From Caenorhabditis remanei (Eukaryota; Nematoda; Chromadorea; Rhabditida; Rhabditidae): a stretch of 64,000 nucleotides of DNA. Positions 45,500 to 56,304 of this stretch are shown here, one piece after another (within the stretch, counting starts at the first letter, position 1; every line of letters starts with the position of its first letter). The DNA is taken from assembly GCF_010183535.1 (NCBI RefSeq), contig NC_071331.1, forward strand, positions 2,108,001-2,172,000, in the 5' to 3' direction. The notes beneath the pieces were generated by a model, which was given only the letters and a program-made list of their open reading frames with translations, had not been told where the DNA came from and did no database searches. Both the position numbers and the translations under genes were made by a program.

Positions 45500-46404
45500 C
45501 TGAAAAATAAGATTTTTAAATGGGCAGAAACGTATGATTCAAAATTTCTAAATACTTGGGGATATTGTAAATTTAATTTTTATGTAAAATTAGCAAGTAT
45601 TCAGTGTGTGTCTTCGAGGGCATCTCGAGAGATCTCTCGAGAAATCTCTCGAAAGATCTCTCGAAAATATCTCGAGAGATTTTCGAGAGATTTCTCTCGA
45701 GATTTTCTCGAGAGATTCTCGAGAGATCTTTCGAGAGATTTCTCGAGAGATTTCTCTCGAGAGATCTCTCGAGAATCTCTCGAGAGATCTCTCGAGAAAA
45801 TCTCGAGAGAAATCAATCTTTTAACAGATTATTTCCCAGTTTTCGAAACCTGACATTTTGAAACCGGTGAAAAATGAATAGACTTTTCATTTTCCGCAGT
45901 GGGGATCAAACTATGGTCTTCAGATTGGTACCAAAAAGCTGAAAACGAAAAAAAAACAAAAATATTTTTTTACCATTGGCAGTCGAACCCGTTGGTTGTC
46001 AGATTTGTACCAAAAAGCCAAAAACAGAATGGAAAAATGTTATACTATGGCCGGTGTCGAATCCCGGACCCATGGAACCACATTAATACATTTTTTTCAA
46101 AAATAAGAGGTATTCGTGTTTCACCGGTTTCGAAATGTCCGGTTTCGAACTGTCTGGTATCGAAATGTCCGTTTGTAATGTCCCAGAGTCGAAATTCGCA
46201 CTGTGCTTTTTTTGGAGCAGTCTTTGAGTTATCTCTCGAAATCTCTCGAAATCTCTCGAAAATCTCTCGAAAATCTCTCGAGAGATCTCTCGAAATCTCT
46301 CGAAAATCTCTCGAGAGATCTCTCGAGAAATCTCTCGAGAGATTTCGAGAGACTCAAAAATCTCTCGAGAATCTCTCGAGAGATTTGATGAAAGATTTGA
46401 ATCA

Positions 46405-47724
46405 ATGATGATGAAAGGAGAAGTGCCCCATTCATGGAAAGTCTCCATTGTCATCCCCATCCAAAAAGTACCCAAACCCTCCAAACCAGTCGACTACCGA
46501 CCAATTAGTCTAACCTCGCATCTGTGTAGACTTTACGAGCGCTGTGTTCTTGCCAAATTGATCCCCTATCTGGATGAAATAGAGTTTTGGAGTCCGAATC
46601 AACATGGATTCAGACCAAAACGGTCCACAGTGAGCAATATGCTCGAGACCTTAAATGACTGGACCTCAACGTTGGATGGTAAATCACAAGTGGATGTATT
46701 ATACCTCGACTTCTCTAAGGCATTCGACAAAATCCCCCACGACCTCCTCCTAGAGAAACTTATTGCGCTTCGGCTAAATGAGCACCTGATCAAATGGATA
46801 AATAACTTCTTAAGCGACAGAACTTTTAGAGTCAAAGTGGGGGACAAGCTCTCCTCTTCTCACGCCGCCCCCTGCGGGGTTCCACAAGGGTCCGTACTTT
46901 CTCCTATTCTATTTGGCATCTATGTGAACGAAATATCCTCGCTTCTCCCTAAAGGAGTACAATGCAAACAGTTTGCGGATGACACAAAACTATATGCGCC
47001 TGTCTCAAATATGAACACAAATAATACCCTCCAACAGGCGTTAGATATTATCTCCACCTGGTCCCAGGAGGCCAAGCTCCCTCTAAACAACGCAAAAACG
47101 GTAGCAATGACAATAGGAAAGTGTAGACACAACGTCACCTACTCCATAGGGGGACTCCAAATCAAAAAAGAGAATATAAATAGGGACTTAGGATTTCTTG
47201 TCTCAACCAAACTAGACTTTACGGAACATTGGAGGAAAGCCACAAACACAGCCAAACATCTCACACACCAAATTTTTCATCAGTACAGCAGCAAAAAGAC
47301 ACGCCTAATGTCGCTTCTCTATAAAACATTTATCAGACCAGTTCTTGAATACGGTACATCAATTAGCGCTCCCATGAAAAAGTCAGACATAAAAATGATA
47401 GAATCCATCCAAAACTCCTTCACACGAAAACTCTACAGTAGGCAAAAAGGGAGATATATACCCATAAATGACCCAGACTATAAAACAGCAGAGCAACGCA
47501 ACCACCTATACGGGCTCCATTCGCTCCACGACCGAAGACTGGGAATAGACAAAACACTTATAAGCAAGATGATCCTTGGTAAAATAGATTTAAAGCTTAC
47601 TGACTTTTTCACACTATCCACTAATAGCAGAACCCGTGCGAGTCCACGATTTATCTGGAAGGCTCCTAAAACCAAACTTCGAAAACACTTCTTTGTAAAC
47701 CGCGCCTTGAGCAAAATCGGTTAG
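46405..47724 (+). CDS. Non-LTR retrotransposon reverse transcriptase, 5'-truncated
   Basis: 439 codons with no stop, the longest frame in the window. Family motifs in order: DYRPISLTS (residues 30-38), the catalytic YLDFSKAFD (100-108), GVPQGSVLSP (158-167) and FADD (190-193) with the two catalytic aspartates, followed by the thumb and a C-terminal region. The upstream endonuclease and ORF1 are absent. The first ATG at 46405 is probably internal to the original ORF2, because upstream codons (FDERFES) also read like ORF2. After a ~190-bp 3' UTR comes a (TAAA)n tail at about 47909-47931. The type is CR1/jockey-like, common in nematodes; the exact clade is uncertain. The catalytic residues are intact, so the insertion is probably young. 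It sits inside the TCTCGAGA element. Confidence 0.95.
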   Translation: MMMKGEVPHSWKVSIVIPIQKVPKPSKPVDYRPISLTSHLCRLYERCVLAKLIPYLDEIEFWSPNQHGFRPKRSTVSNMLETLNDWTSTLDGKSQVDVLYLDFSKAFDKIPHDLLLEKLIALRLNEHLIKWINNFLSDRTFRVKVGDKLSSSHAAPCGVPQGSVLSPILFGIYVNEISSLLPKGVQCKQFADDTKLYAPVSNMNTNNTLQQALDIISTWSQEAKLPLNNAKTVAMTIGKCRHNVTYSIGGLQIKKENINRDLGFLVSTKLDFTEHWRKATNTAKHLTHQIFHQYSSKKTRLMSLLYKTFIRPVLEYGTSISAPMKKSDIKMIESIQNSFTRKLYSRQKGRYIPINDPDYKTAEQRNHLYGLHSLHDRRLGIDKTLISKMILGKIDLKLTDFFTLSTNSRTRASPRFIWKAPKTKLRKHFFVNRALSKIG

Positions 47725-47904
47725 CAACAGCTGGGCCCTATCAACTCACACCTTCCCGGTCTCTGAATTGTCGCTTAATTGTATCATCATAGTCTCCCAT
47801 CGTCCTATTATGTGTAACACCAGCCCGGTCATATCATAACTTTTGTGTATGTGTCTCACCTTCCGATTCACTTGTACTGCTTTTTCTCCTCACGATTCAC
47901 GAAA

Positions 47905-47932
47905 TCGTAAATAAATAAATAAATAAATAAAA
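47905..47932 (+). other. (TAAA)n 3' tail of the LINE
   Basis: Tandem AAATAAATAAAT ending directly against TCTCGAG repeat sequence marks the 3' junction. The flanks aaaaatctctcgag occur on both sides (46356 and about 47927), which could be the target duplication, but the repetitive target makes this uncertain. Confidence 0.7.
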
Positions 47933-48294
47933 ATCTCTCGAGGAATCTCTCGAGAGATCTCTCAAAATCCTGATCTCTCGAGAAAAAAATATCGAGAGCA
48001 CACACTGCAAGTATTAACATTTATTATTTAAATTTTTATATTTTTTCCAACTTACCATTTAGAATTTAATAAAAATAAGTAGTTTTCATAAGGAAAACTT
48101 TTAAAAATAGGAGGTAGAACAGCAATCGGCCGTTCAAAGGGGGGAATAAATGATGAAATAGTATTCGAATGAGGCAATGTCTTCCTCTTCATTGGTATAT
48201 GTTCAGTGAGGCGCCCTTGCTGAGTAAACAAAGGAGAAGGGAGCGGTAGAAGAACAAATACTCTTGTTCAGGCAATCTTACCAAATAGGAGAAG

Positions 48295-48302
48295 TGAAAC
48301 AG
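48295..48302 (-). promoter_or_regulatory. 21U-RNA (piRNA) upstream motif CTGTTTCA
   Basis: Exact core on the minus strand in the recurrent 'taccaaataggag' neighbourhood; no clean YRNT. Confidence 0.42.
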
Positions 48303-48399
48303 TGTTCAGATGATAAATGTAAAACCAAATTCCAATTATGTGGAATCTAACTTGGAAAGAGCATCTGCATTAAATACTCAGTACTTGATAATATTTCTC

Positions 48400-48920
48400 C
48401 AGATGTACACTAGAAGGTCCATCATCTGCTCTTCGTAGAATATCTAGGGTCCAGCCGGCTTTGGTGCAGAGCCGGTACCAACAGAAGATAAACAACTGAC
48501 ACTTCAAGAACCTAAACATAGTGATTAATCATAGGAGTAAACTTTACAGTTAACAATAATTTTCTGAAAAACCGGAAACGGTAAAAAATAGACTTACTTT
48601 TTAAAACAATTGTTTCTGTTCTCAGAAATTGTTTTAGTTCACAGAAATTTGTGGTTATGGTACATCGACTCATTGTCCCCAAATTATTTCCACAAACTAA
48701 AAGGGATTCCTCATAGCAAAATCTAACTGTTCTCGCTAATTGCGGTGATCACAATCTATTTTATTACCGTTTAGTACCGATTATAACTCGATGAGTTTAT
48801 GTGAAGATATTAGTTCTTCTCTCAATGTTTCGCTTACATCTAAAACTGAAAATTCTACCGATTTCATGAAAACAGCTGCACTAATCTCTTTCATTGTTTC
48901 ATCTGGCCCAGGAGACTGGT
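48400..48920. repeat. R-unit repeat, copy
   Basis: Closely related to 50140-50720; the shared second half includes 'attgcggtgatcacaatcta' and the text after it. A further partial start of the unit follows at 48940-49010. Confidence 0.7.
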
Positions 48921-49010
48921 GAATCAGCTGGCTGTGTGTGTATGTATACCAGAAGGTCCATCATCTGCTCTTCGTGGAATAAGGAGGTTCTATAGACCAG
49001 CCGGCCTACA

Positions 49011-50139
49011 TTTTGATAACACGAAACTAAAACGGTCGATCAATTTAAGTAAAAATTGTCTAATAATAAATAAAACATTCTCGAAACAGAGATATCAAAA
49101 AAATTGTGTGAGTTTTACTGATTTCCAGATTTATTGAAACACTCGTTTGCTTAGCAAAAAATCAAACACCACTAATTTTTCCAGACATTTAGAAGCTTTG
49201 AATTTTTGGATTTTGCAAATGCATAATCCAAGTTTCATTAATTTCTAAATATGAGTTGTCTGAAACAGTGAAATTTTGGAAAGTGGTATTTATAAAAACT
49301 TCACTTATCCGTATCTTCACGATTCCAGTTACTTTGCTTTCTTCTCCATTGCTTCGTTGGTTCAATTTTATGTCTACTGAATGGCACCATCTCAATATTG
49401 CTAGATTTGAACTTATGCTAATGAAATGCTTCTGGAACAGTAATTTTTACTCTTTCATCCACACGATTTAATGCTTTGGATCGGTGGAAGATGATAACTT
49501 TTATAATTATGTTTTCATGTGTCTACATCACAAAAACAGCAGATTCTGATTATTTAAACTTGATATGAAATGAAGATTGCCAAAAATAAAACCATTTCTA
49601 AACGAAAATCCACTCACACAGTTATCAATGTCTTTCTCTTTTTCTGAAGGCTGTAACAGAGGGATATTCAAAAACTTGAACTATTTTAGGTGAAACTTTT
49701 AAATGTTTACTCTCCATTTCCTGTTAAAACGAAGTGTAATCAATAAAGTTTTCAAATTAAATGTTCTTGTTGCAGTAAAATTATTTTTTTGAGAGAAGTT
49801 TTGGTGGTACCATTCTAATTGAATGGCTTATTGGCATTCAAATCACAATCATAGACGGATAACGAGTTTTCGAAAAAGTTGTCTCCCAGGTCAGTCCAGA
49901 TATCATCATGAATGAATGTGCGAAACTTCACATCAAGAGAATCTATATCAATCTTCCAAAAATTAACACTAAAACCGTTTTTTTAATTTCTAGTACAAAA
50001 CGTTGGTCGGTTTTTCTTGAAATCATTTTCTTTTGAATCTATTGAAAATATGAGAACGTGCTTTCCGATAACGTGAAATTTCACTTGGAAAGAACATCAG
50101 GACGAAGGACATCAATTTTTCATCTGATCCAAGACGCGT
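49011..50139. other. Intergenic stretch without a recognised gene
   Basis: No supported exon. One exact piRNA-type motif at 49261. Confidence 0.35.
49261..49268 (-). promoter_or_regulatory. 21U-RNA (piRNA) upstream motif CTGTTTCA
   Basis: Exact core on the minus strand; no clean YRNT. Confidence 0.4.
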
Positions 50140-50720
50140 AGGGTTCCAAGTGTACACCAAAAGATCCATCATCTGCTCTCCGTGAAATAAAAAGACCTAT
50201 AGATCAGCCGGCTTTGGTTCAATTGACAGCTGGAACTCGGTCGAGGCAGCCGGTACCAACAGCAGAGCAACAACTGACAGTTTGATAAACTACATAAATA
50301 TGGTGATTCACCACTAACCGTTCAAAGTTTTACAATATTTTTCTGAAAAACCGGAAACGGTAAAATAAAAAGACTAAGCGGAAAACTTTAGTTTTGATGA
50401 AAGAATTGAAATTGAAAATTTCCGTTTTCTCAGAAATTGTTTTAGTTTATAGAAATTTGTGGTTATGGTTATGAATTATTTCCAGAAGTAGGAAGGGATT
50501 CCTCAAATCAAAATCTAACTGTTCTCGCTAATTGCGGTGATCACAATCTATTTTATTACCGTTTAGTACCGATTAGAACTCGATGAGTTTATGTGACCAT
50601 ATTAGTGCTTCTCTCAATTTTTCCCTTACAGCTAAAACAGAAAATTCTACCGAATTCATGAGAACAGTTGCACAAATCTCTTTCATTGTTGCATCTGGTC
50701 CCGGAGACTGGGTGAAGCTC
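50140..50720. repeat. R-unit repeat, copy
   Basis: In this copy the first ~130 bp are open in two plus-strand frames, but other copies have stops there, so coding is not supported. Confidence 0.7.
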
Positions 50721-51201
50721 TGAAAATGATCCTTGCTCGATTATTTGATATGTTCACCAGCTGTGTGGTTAACAACTTTTTTATATGAAAGCTCTGGAAC
50801 ACGATAATAATTATTTTTAATTTTAAATCTACATTAGTCCATCAGATTTCTATTGTGTATCTGAAATTTAGTTAGTTTTCATTCAATTAGACCTTTGGAT
50901 CGCTTCGGACGGCCATCAATCAAAGATAATATGTCCACGAAACATTGAATTTGTATTTCTCTGTTGTCTTTGTTTGTTAATTTTGTCTCGGCGTCTATTC
51001 ATCGGTTTTGATGACGGCTGCCAATCAATAAATAGTTCCGAATTTGATGCATTTTCTGGTAACGCCAGCAAGTGAAGAAAACTATAAAACTGGTCATAGG
51101 ATTGCTGAAACTGTCAAAAAATTCTGGAAAAGTTTAAAACTATAGTTCTCCGTATAGACTATCTCAGTAACAAGTACTCAAAGCAGATTCCAAATGGATT
51201 A

Positions 51202-51209
51202 CTGTTTCA
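51202..51209 (+). promoter_or_regulatory. 21U-RNA (piRNA) upstream motif CTGTTTCA
   Basis: Exact core; nearest YRNT start is 51247, 45 nt away. Confidence 0.45.
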
Positions 51210-52011
51210 CCATGACCATTTTCTGCTTGACATTTTTCAGAATTGCTGATATCGTTCCATTCCATTTGGTCGAACGTGTTCATTGTCTCAATTATGGATC
51301 CAAAATTTGAATCTGTTCAAAACTTTCAGAGTTCTGATAGAAAGCCGGCCAAGCTTTGAGAAAGAGAATTTGTTCTCTGTTTGAAGATTTAATGGAAATC
51401 GTATGCAACGAGTTGTGTAGTAGACGACTTTTTTTATATGAAAGTTCTGGAACACGATAATTATTTTTAAAGTTTCAAGCATCGTGGCTAGTTCAGATAG
51501 TTTTACAGTTTCTGATTTTTGTTATATTGAACTTCATAGTGTCTACAAAGTTTCCTCCCTATCATTCTCGATTTCCAAACTTCCAATTCGCTACTGCCCT
51601 CATCATTTCATCCCTTTTCGCCCGTCTGTTCAAAATTTCTGGAGTGCTTCTTCTTCTTCTTCTTCAACTACATCATCTGCCTTTCGGCTAGCTTCTGCTC
51701 TCGGAGCCATACGTGGCAGGCAGCTGGAGAGAGGGGAGAACGACGAATCGAGAATCTAATTGCAACGAGGAACGGAAGAAAAAGGGAAAGGAGGAAGGGA
51801 AAATGCGGGAAAAAGATGAGAAGAAAGGGAAAATGAGGAGGAGGAAGGGGGATGGTAATGATGGGTGTGAAATGTGTTGAATGAGGTCTTTAGAAAACTG
51901 GAAAGGCGTTATGTCATGTAAACCCGTCTGAAATGTCAAAAAATGAGCTCTAACCAAAGTTCAGACTATTATTTAGAAAGTGAGCAAATACACTCTCAGA
52001 AAAAAAGTGAT

Positions 52012-52019
52012 CTGTTTCA
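52012..52019 (+). promoter_or_regulatory. 21U-RNA (piRNA) upstream motif CTGTTTCA
   Basis: Exact core. YRNT context gives a candidate 5' U at 52053, 41 nt from the core start. Confidence 0.52.
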
Positions 52020-52164
52020 GATCTAAAATATTAAGCTTGTCGCTTTTTTTGATAAGTTCCTTCTCTCTCACTACGTAGCAATACCAGAATCTAGAACAAT
52101 CAAAATATTATAGTTTAATTCTATGAATGTGGCCACCTATAGTATTGAAGGAACACATTTTTTT

Positions 52165-52172
52165 CTGTTTCA
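52165..52172 (+). promoter_or_regulatory. 21U-RNA (piRNA) upstream motif CTGTTTCA
   Basis: Exact core preceded by a T-run; no clean YRNT. Confidence 0.42.
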
Positions 52173-52787
52173 TGCTGATAAAGTAAGATATTTAAGTTCG
52201 GAAAATCGTATTGAGTCTTTCAAACTGTGTAGCTTCAAAACGCTTTTTTTTTCGGCATGCGATGTTCTCAAAGTGGGTTTCTTTTTTCAAAATTCACTTG
52301 AACCAAAGTTTGGCAGTGTGCCACGGTGTCAATAGTTGTCTCTTCGTCAACAGCTTTTCTTTTATAATTGACAACTTTTTTGTACGAGCTCTTTTTTACT
52401 GAGTTATAGCCTGTTAAACTGAGAGCACTCTGAAAATTATTTTTATTGTATAGCTGTCCAATGAGATGTCCTGCCAAAAAATGGTCAACTAAAGAAATGA
52501 AGTTTTAAAGTTGTTTTGGGTTCTTTAAAAAAAGCGGGATCATTTGCAAGATCATGCCCGCCTCTCGAAATGTATTAATCTTGTAAAGTTTACTGTTGCA
52601 ATGAGATCTGAAAAAATAACAGACACTGAAAAAACTGATACGCGTTTAGCAAAAGTACTATTCTATTAATTATCGTTTATTGCCAGTTTTTGAAAAAAAG
52701 GTTTGTTTTCGGTTTCACTTTTCCTTTTCAATTATTTGAAATTTTGCTGCACTAGTCAACATCTCAGAAAATATTTGTCACAGTGCC

Positions 52788-52795
52788 CTGTTTCA
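52788..52795 (+). promoter_or_regulatory. 21U-RNA (piRNA) upstream motif CTGTTTCA
   Basis: Exact core; nearest YRNT start is 52834, 46 nt away. Confidence 0.42.
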
Positions 52796-53108
52796 AAATC
52801 TAGATATCTTCCGTCTCTTTTTCTTGTGAGTAGTTCTATGCTTCCTCTTAAAATTATTCAACAAAATCCCCCACCTGCAATAATCTATGGGCCCCCAAGT
52901 GTTTTTCCAATCTCCATCCCAATCACCTGTGCCCCACCTGGAATCCTAAAAATAAAGCCACAGCAGGTGTCAATTCATACACACACCTGTGTTGTACGCC
53001 CGATGACAATAAGTATTCTATTTCGTGGAGACCGCCCGTTTTCCGGGGGCAGGTGGTGGCGAAGGATGGGGTGCCGCTCTTTTGGCACATGCCGAAGATT
53101 CTTTTCGG

Positions 53109-53430
53109 CATACTTGTCATTTGACGGGCCGGGCCAGGGCCGGGCCGAGGAAAAATTTTGCCGGCCCGGGTGAAAAATTTTCAAAATTTTTGCACCCCGA
53201 AAATAATTTTCAAGTACTTTTTTATCACTAAATCCACTGTAGAACTAATAAAAATCATCAATTCAGTAGAATTTTTGCAGAAAATACCCCAAAAACCACT
53301 TTTTCAAAAATAACTGCTGAAAAAAACATGTTTTTCGAAAAAAAGTCGCTTCACCCGGGCCGACCGGGCCGGGCCGGTGAAAATTTGGAAATCGGCCCGG
53401 CCCGGCCCGGCCCGGCCCATGACAAGTATG
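53109..53430. mobile_element. hAT-like MITE, CATACTTG family
   Basis: Ends CATACTTGTCAT and ATGACAAGTATG, subterminal GGCCCGG repeats, and a perfect 8-bp duplication CTTTTCGG (53101-53108, 53431-53438). 322 bp, non-coding. Confidence 0.9.
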
Positions 53431-53438
53431 CTTTTCGG

Positions 53439-55229
53439 TGAAGAAAAGGGTGGGGGGGGGGGTCTTTCGCTATCCAGATGTCATCGGATACACAGGTGGT
53501 GTGTTCTGTTTCTTTTTCAGGGGGAAGCGGTTAGGACAATTTTTAATTTCAGTGGAGTGATCATGAGGTAATGGTCATGATCGGTATGAAACGGCGAAAA
53601 CTGGAAAATATCTTGGTGAAACGGATTTTTGAGTTTAAAATCAAGTAGACATGTTTTTCTGATGAGGCGAATCTGCTTTAGAGATGTACAACGGCTTTTC
53701 CTTGTAAAAGTGGAGTATCGTTATACAAATCAGACTCGACGTCGATTAAATTAAACGTATCCAACCGTTTTTAAAGACCATTGGAAACAAGAATAAATAT
53801 TAAAATCGATGCCGAAAAATACTCATCTGAAATATGTGTCTCTGTTTCTGGCAGTTAGTAAAACAAGACTAATTCAATTTCAGTCAATTAGAACTTTTAA
53901 AATATCAAGATTCGGTTAAAAACTTCTTCTGTTTTCAATTCAATATAAAAAGTGCAATTAATTAAGAAAACCAATCACTTAACTCGAAGGATTGAACAGA
54001 TGGATTTAAATTGGCTACTAATTAAAAACAAAAAACGCAATTTTTGAGCATACAACCAAACTGTCATGTTTTTTATCAGATAAGGTGAATCTGGTTTTTA
54101 TAAAAATTCGGGAAATGAAGTTGAATTTTTACTTGAATCAGGGAATCAAACTAACCTGAAACCTATACATAGCTGCTGCAACTGAAAATTCTTTTTCAAA
54201 TTAAAAAAACGATCACGAATAAACGAATAAATTAGACATTTCCTACTGTTTTTACAAATTGTTAGAAACATGAATGAATATGAAATTCGATGCTGAAAAA
54301 TAGCCGTAAAACTTTTTTGTGTCACTGTTTCTGGTAGTAGAGACTAACCAGTAAGTTTAAACATTGATATATTTCTAGGACTAGTTTTCAGACGTTTTTC
54401 AATTTTTATGAAAACTGAAATGGTCACATTTTTGTTTATTAGAAAAACCAATCATAACCAACCATAAAAAATCATTAAATCCTTTAAAAAATCATTAAAA
54501 AATCATAAATATCATAAAGTCATAAAAATCATAAAAAACCAACTTATCTCAAGTTTTTGAAGCAGAAATTTTTATTTTTCTTTGTTTTCCTACTGGATTA
54601 CCACAGGAATTGGATCTGTAGAACATTCTTCACTGATTCTGAGGTAACAATGTTTCCATAGTCACCAAGAAGTTTTGAAGTATCATCTACTCGATTTGAC
54701 GGCCTATGGAATAACATTTGCTTGAAGAATGCAGCGAAATGTGAATTTAATAACCATTGCATAAAAATTAAAAACTTGGAATGGTAATTTTCACTTTTCT
54801 TACTGTTCCTTATGATTAGTAAATTACTTGCCAAATCTTACAATTAGTTCATCTGATCATCACAACCAGGTCTTACCAATCCAAATTACGTAACTTAGAG
54901 TGGCATACTGTCTCTCTCGCATCATAAACCTTGCTTGAATGATATTTGATATTTATGGTGGGGAAAAGGTCAATTCCTATACTCCCAGATTTATTGAGTA
55001 CTTGGGCAGACACCTGTGGAGAGATAGACAATGGGGGACTGGATTAGGAGGACAATAGCCACAAAATTTTTAATTGTTTCATTAAACTCATTTAGTCACT
55101 CAAAATCATCACTATCCAGTTCAAATCTAGGCTTAATTCTAAACACGTCTGTTTTCAATAAGCGAAAAATTTTTAACAGCTGTTCTCTCCTCAAGCCTAT
55201 CGATATGTTAGCTTGCACCTGTTCCAGAT
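53439..55229. other. Intergenic stretch without a recognised gene
   Basis: AT-rich; near 54470-54540 there is a short degenerate tandem of 'aaatcataaa'. No exon or exact piRNA motif is seen, though CTGTTTCT variants occur at about 53843 and 54327. Confidence 0.35.
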
Positions 55230-55237
55230 GTCCGCAC

Positions 55238-55457
55238 TAGCGCTCGAAATGGGACGTCCCACTTTTTTCCGGGAATTTTGAAAAACTGTCAGTTTTTGTC
55301 GGAGAATTGTAAAACTTTCACAGAATCGGAAGACATAGCTGGGGACGCGATTTCCAAAGTTTCAAAAATATACGTTTATTTTTAACCGTTTAATGACAAT
55401 CCGGGACGCGCGGGACGGGGACGCGGGACGTCCCAACTCGTCCCATTTCGAGCGTTA
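55238..55457. mobile_element. hAT-like MITE, CGCTCGAAATGGGACG family
   Basis: Inverted ends TAgCGCTCGAAATGGGACG and complement of TAaCGCTCGAAATGGGACG, with a perfect 8-bp duplication GTCCGCAC (55230-55237, 55458-55465). The right half is rich in GGGACG repeats. 220 bp. Confidence 0.9.
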
Positions 55458-55478
55458 GTCCGCACAATCTGTCTGTTG

Positions 55479-55486
55479 TGACGTCA
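55479..55486. promoter_or_regulatory. CRE-like palindrome TGACGTCA
   Basis: Perfect cAMP-response element core, about 130 bp beyond the 3' end of the HLH-like gene. Function unknown. Confidence 0.25.
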
Positions 55487-55606
55487 GTGTGTCCAGATGT
55501 CCAAATTACACGGGGGATACTTATCTTATGCTAATTTATTTATTTACAAAAACAATTACCCGGAATTTGTTGGCATCAAAAAAGTTAAAATAACTAACAA
55601 TTCCCA

Positions 55607-56077
55607 TTAGAAAGATGACGTCGGCGAGGATTCTGGAGACGAGGCAGGGGTGTCAGGTCGCGACGTAAACGGGCTGACAGATGCGGAGCTGGTGAATAAG
55701 TGCTCGAATCCGGCGGGCAGCGAGTTTTCTTTTCCGGATAACTGGGCTTGGAGCTCTCGGATATGGGCGATGGTGGCCAGGACGAGCTCATATTGGTCGG
55801 CGTCTTCCTCGGCGGCGACTAGTTGACGGAGACGGTTGGTGACCTGGTAAATAAAAAAAGGTTAAAAAATTTTTTCTGTTTCAAAAAAGGTGAAATTCTT
55901 TGTTTCAAACTTTATTCTCAAAATTTACTGTTTCAAAATTTCCAATTATTTTAAAAACTCCAAAATTACCTTTACCTTTTCCACTCTCTCTGCCGACGTG
56001 GATTTCAGTATCTTTTTGGATTTCAGGGAGACATGACTGATGACGTCGCGTGGTGGTCGGGCAGTGGAATTTTTCAT
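55607..56077 (-). CDS. Small helix-loop-helix-like protein, two exons
   Basis: Exon 1 is 56077-55976 (ATG in a good AAAATG context; donor gtaaag, with an alternative gtaatt six bases on). Exon 2 is 55843-55607 (acceptor atttaccag, stop TAA). Both are in phase 0 and give 112 residues. Residues 28-45 (SAERVEKVTNRLRQLV) and about 53-71 (YELVLATIAHIRELQAQL) read as two amphipathic helices split by a short acidic loop, like helix 1 and helix 2 of HES/REF-1-type bHLH proteins. The preceding basic stretch (SKKILKS) is weak, so DNA binding is doubtful. The tail (80-112) is rich in Ser, Pro and Thr. GC content is clearly above the surroundings, which supports a real exon. The intron holds two opposite-strand piRNA-type motifs. 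HLH identity is an inference; it could be another two-helix protein. Confidence 0.55.
55876..55883 (+). promoter_or_regulatory. 21U-RNA (piRNA) upstream motif CTGTTTCA
   Basis: Exact core in the intron of the HLH-like gene, antisense to it. YRNT (TATT) gives a candidate 5' U at 55916, 40 nt from the core start. A TTGTTTCA variant lies between this and the next motif. Confidence 0.52.
55928..55935 (+). promoter_or_regulatory. 21U-RNA (piRNA) upstream motif CTGTTTCA
   Basis: Exact core, 52 bp after the previous one in the same intron; no clean YRNT. Confidence 0.42.
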
Positions 56078-56229
56078 TTTAGCAAGCAGAAAATAGGGAT
56101 ATAGATGTCTGAATGGAGTGTGAATGAGGGTCCGTTTGGCGGACAAGAGGGGTGGAGCCTCGGGCACGCAGCTGCTAAGGCCACGCCGCCTCAGGGTGTT
56201 TATACACAGGTGCGCTAAAGCAAAAAGGG

Positions 56230-56299
56230 TGATCTCGGGCGGGATCGAACCGCCGACCTTCTATGTGTTAGACAGATGTGATAACTACACCACGAGACC
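56230..56299 (-). tRNA. tRNA-Val (AAC) with a shortened D-loop
   Basis: Acceptor GGTCTCG/CGAGATC plus A, anticodon arm TCTGT-CTAACAC-ATAGA with anticodon AAC (plus-strand 56267-56269), T-arm GGCGG-TTCGATC-CCGCC. The D-arm reads GTGTAGTTATCAC, three bases shorter than the usual tRNA-Val D-arm, and lacks the conserved G18-G19. Total 70 nt. No T-run of four or more follows immediately on the minus strand. It may be a pseudogene or a poorly folded isodecoder. It lies about 150 bp upstream of the HLH-like gene on the same strand. Confidence 0.85.
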
Positions 56300-56304
56300 G
56301 CATG

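Larger units (their letters stand above)
45602..48007. mobile_element. hAT-like element of TCTCGAGA palindromes, interrupted by a LINE
   Basis: Ends CAGTGTGTGTCTTCGAG and CTCGATA-type complement GAGCACACACTG, with a perfect 8-bp duplication CAAGTATT (45594-45601, 48008-48015). Two long runs of TCTCGAGA-type palindromes (about 45620-45815 and 46225-46385) and a short one (47933-47990) make up the body. CTCGAG occurs dozens of times. About 1.5 kb (46.39-47.93 kb) is an inserted LINE. Confidence 0.85.
50721..52840. other. Intergenic DNA with a purine-rich tract
   Basis: A short CTT microsatellite lies at about 51646-51665, and a purine-rich tract (GGA/GAA) at about 51730-51860. Open frames overlap these tracts on both strands but look compositional. 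Four exact plus-strand piRNA-type motifs occur (51202, 52012, 52165, 52788). Confidence 0.35.

Noticed and set aside
46040..46080. Possible tRNA at 'gtcgaatcccgga'
   Set aside because: Only a B-box-like word; no A-box, acceptor stem or anticodon arm.
45601..46400. Arginine/serine/glutamate-rich open frames on both strands
   Set aside because: They are translations of TCTCGAGA palindromes, open in several frames at once.
51484..51957. Serine-rich (+) and phenylalanine-rich (-) open frames
   Set aside because: They follow the CTT microsatellite and purine tract; composition explains them.
52703..53173. 156-codon open frame with a proline-rich middle
   Set aside because: Its end runs into a MITE, no splice context is convincing, and the opposite strand is equally open.
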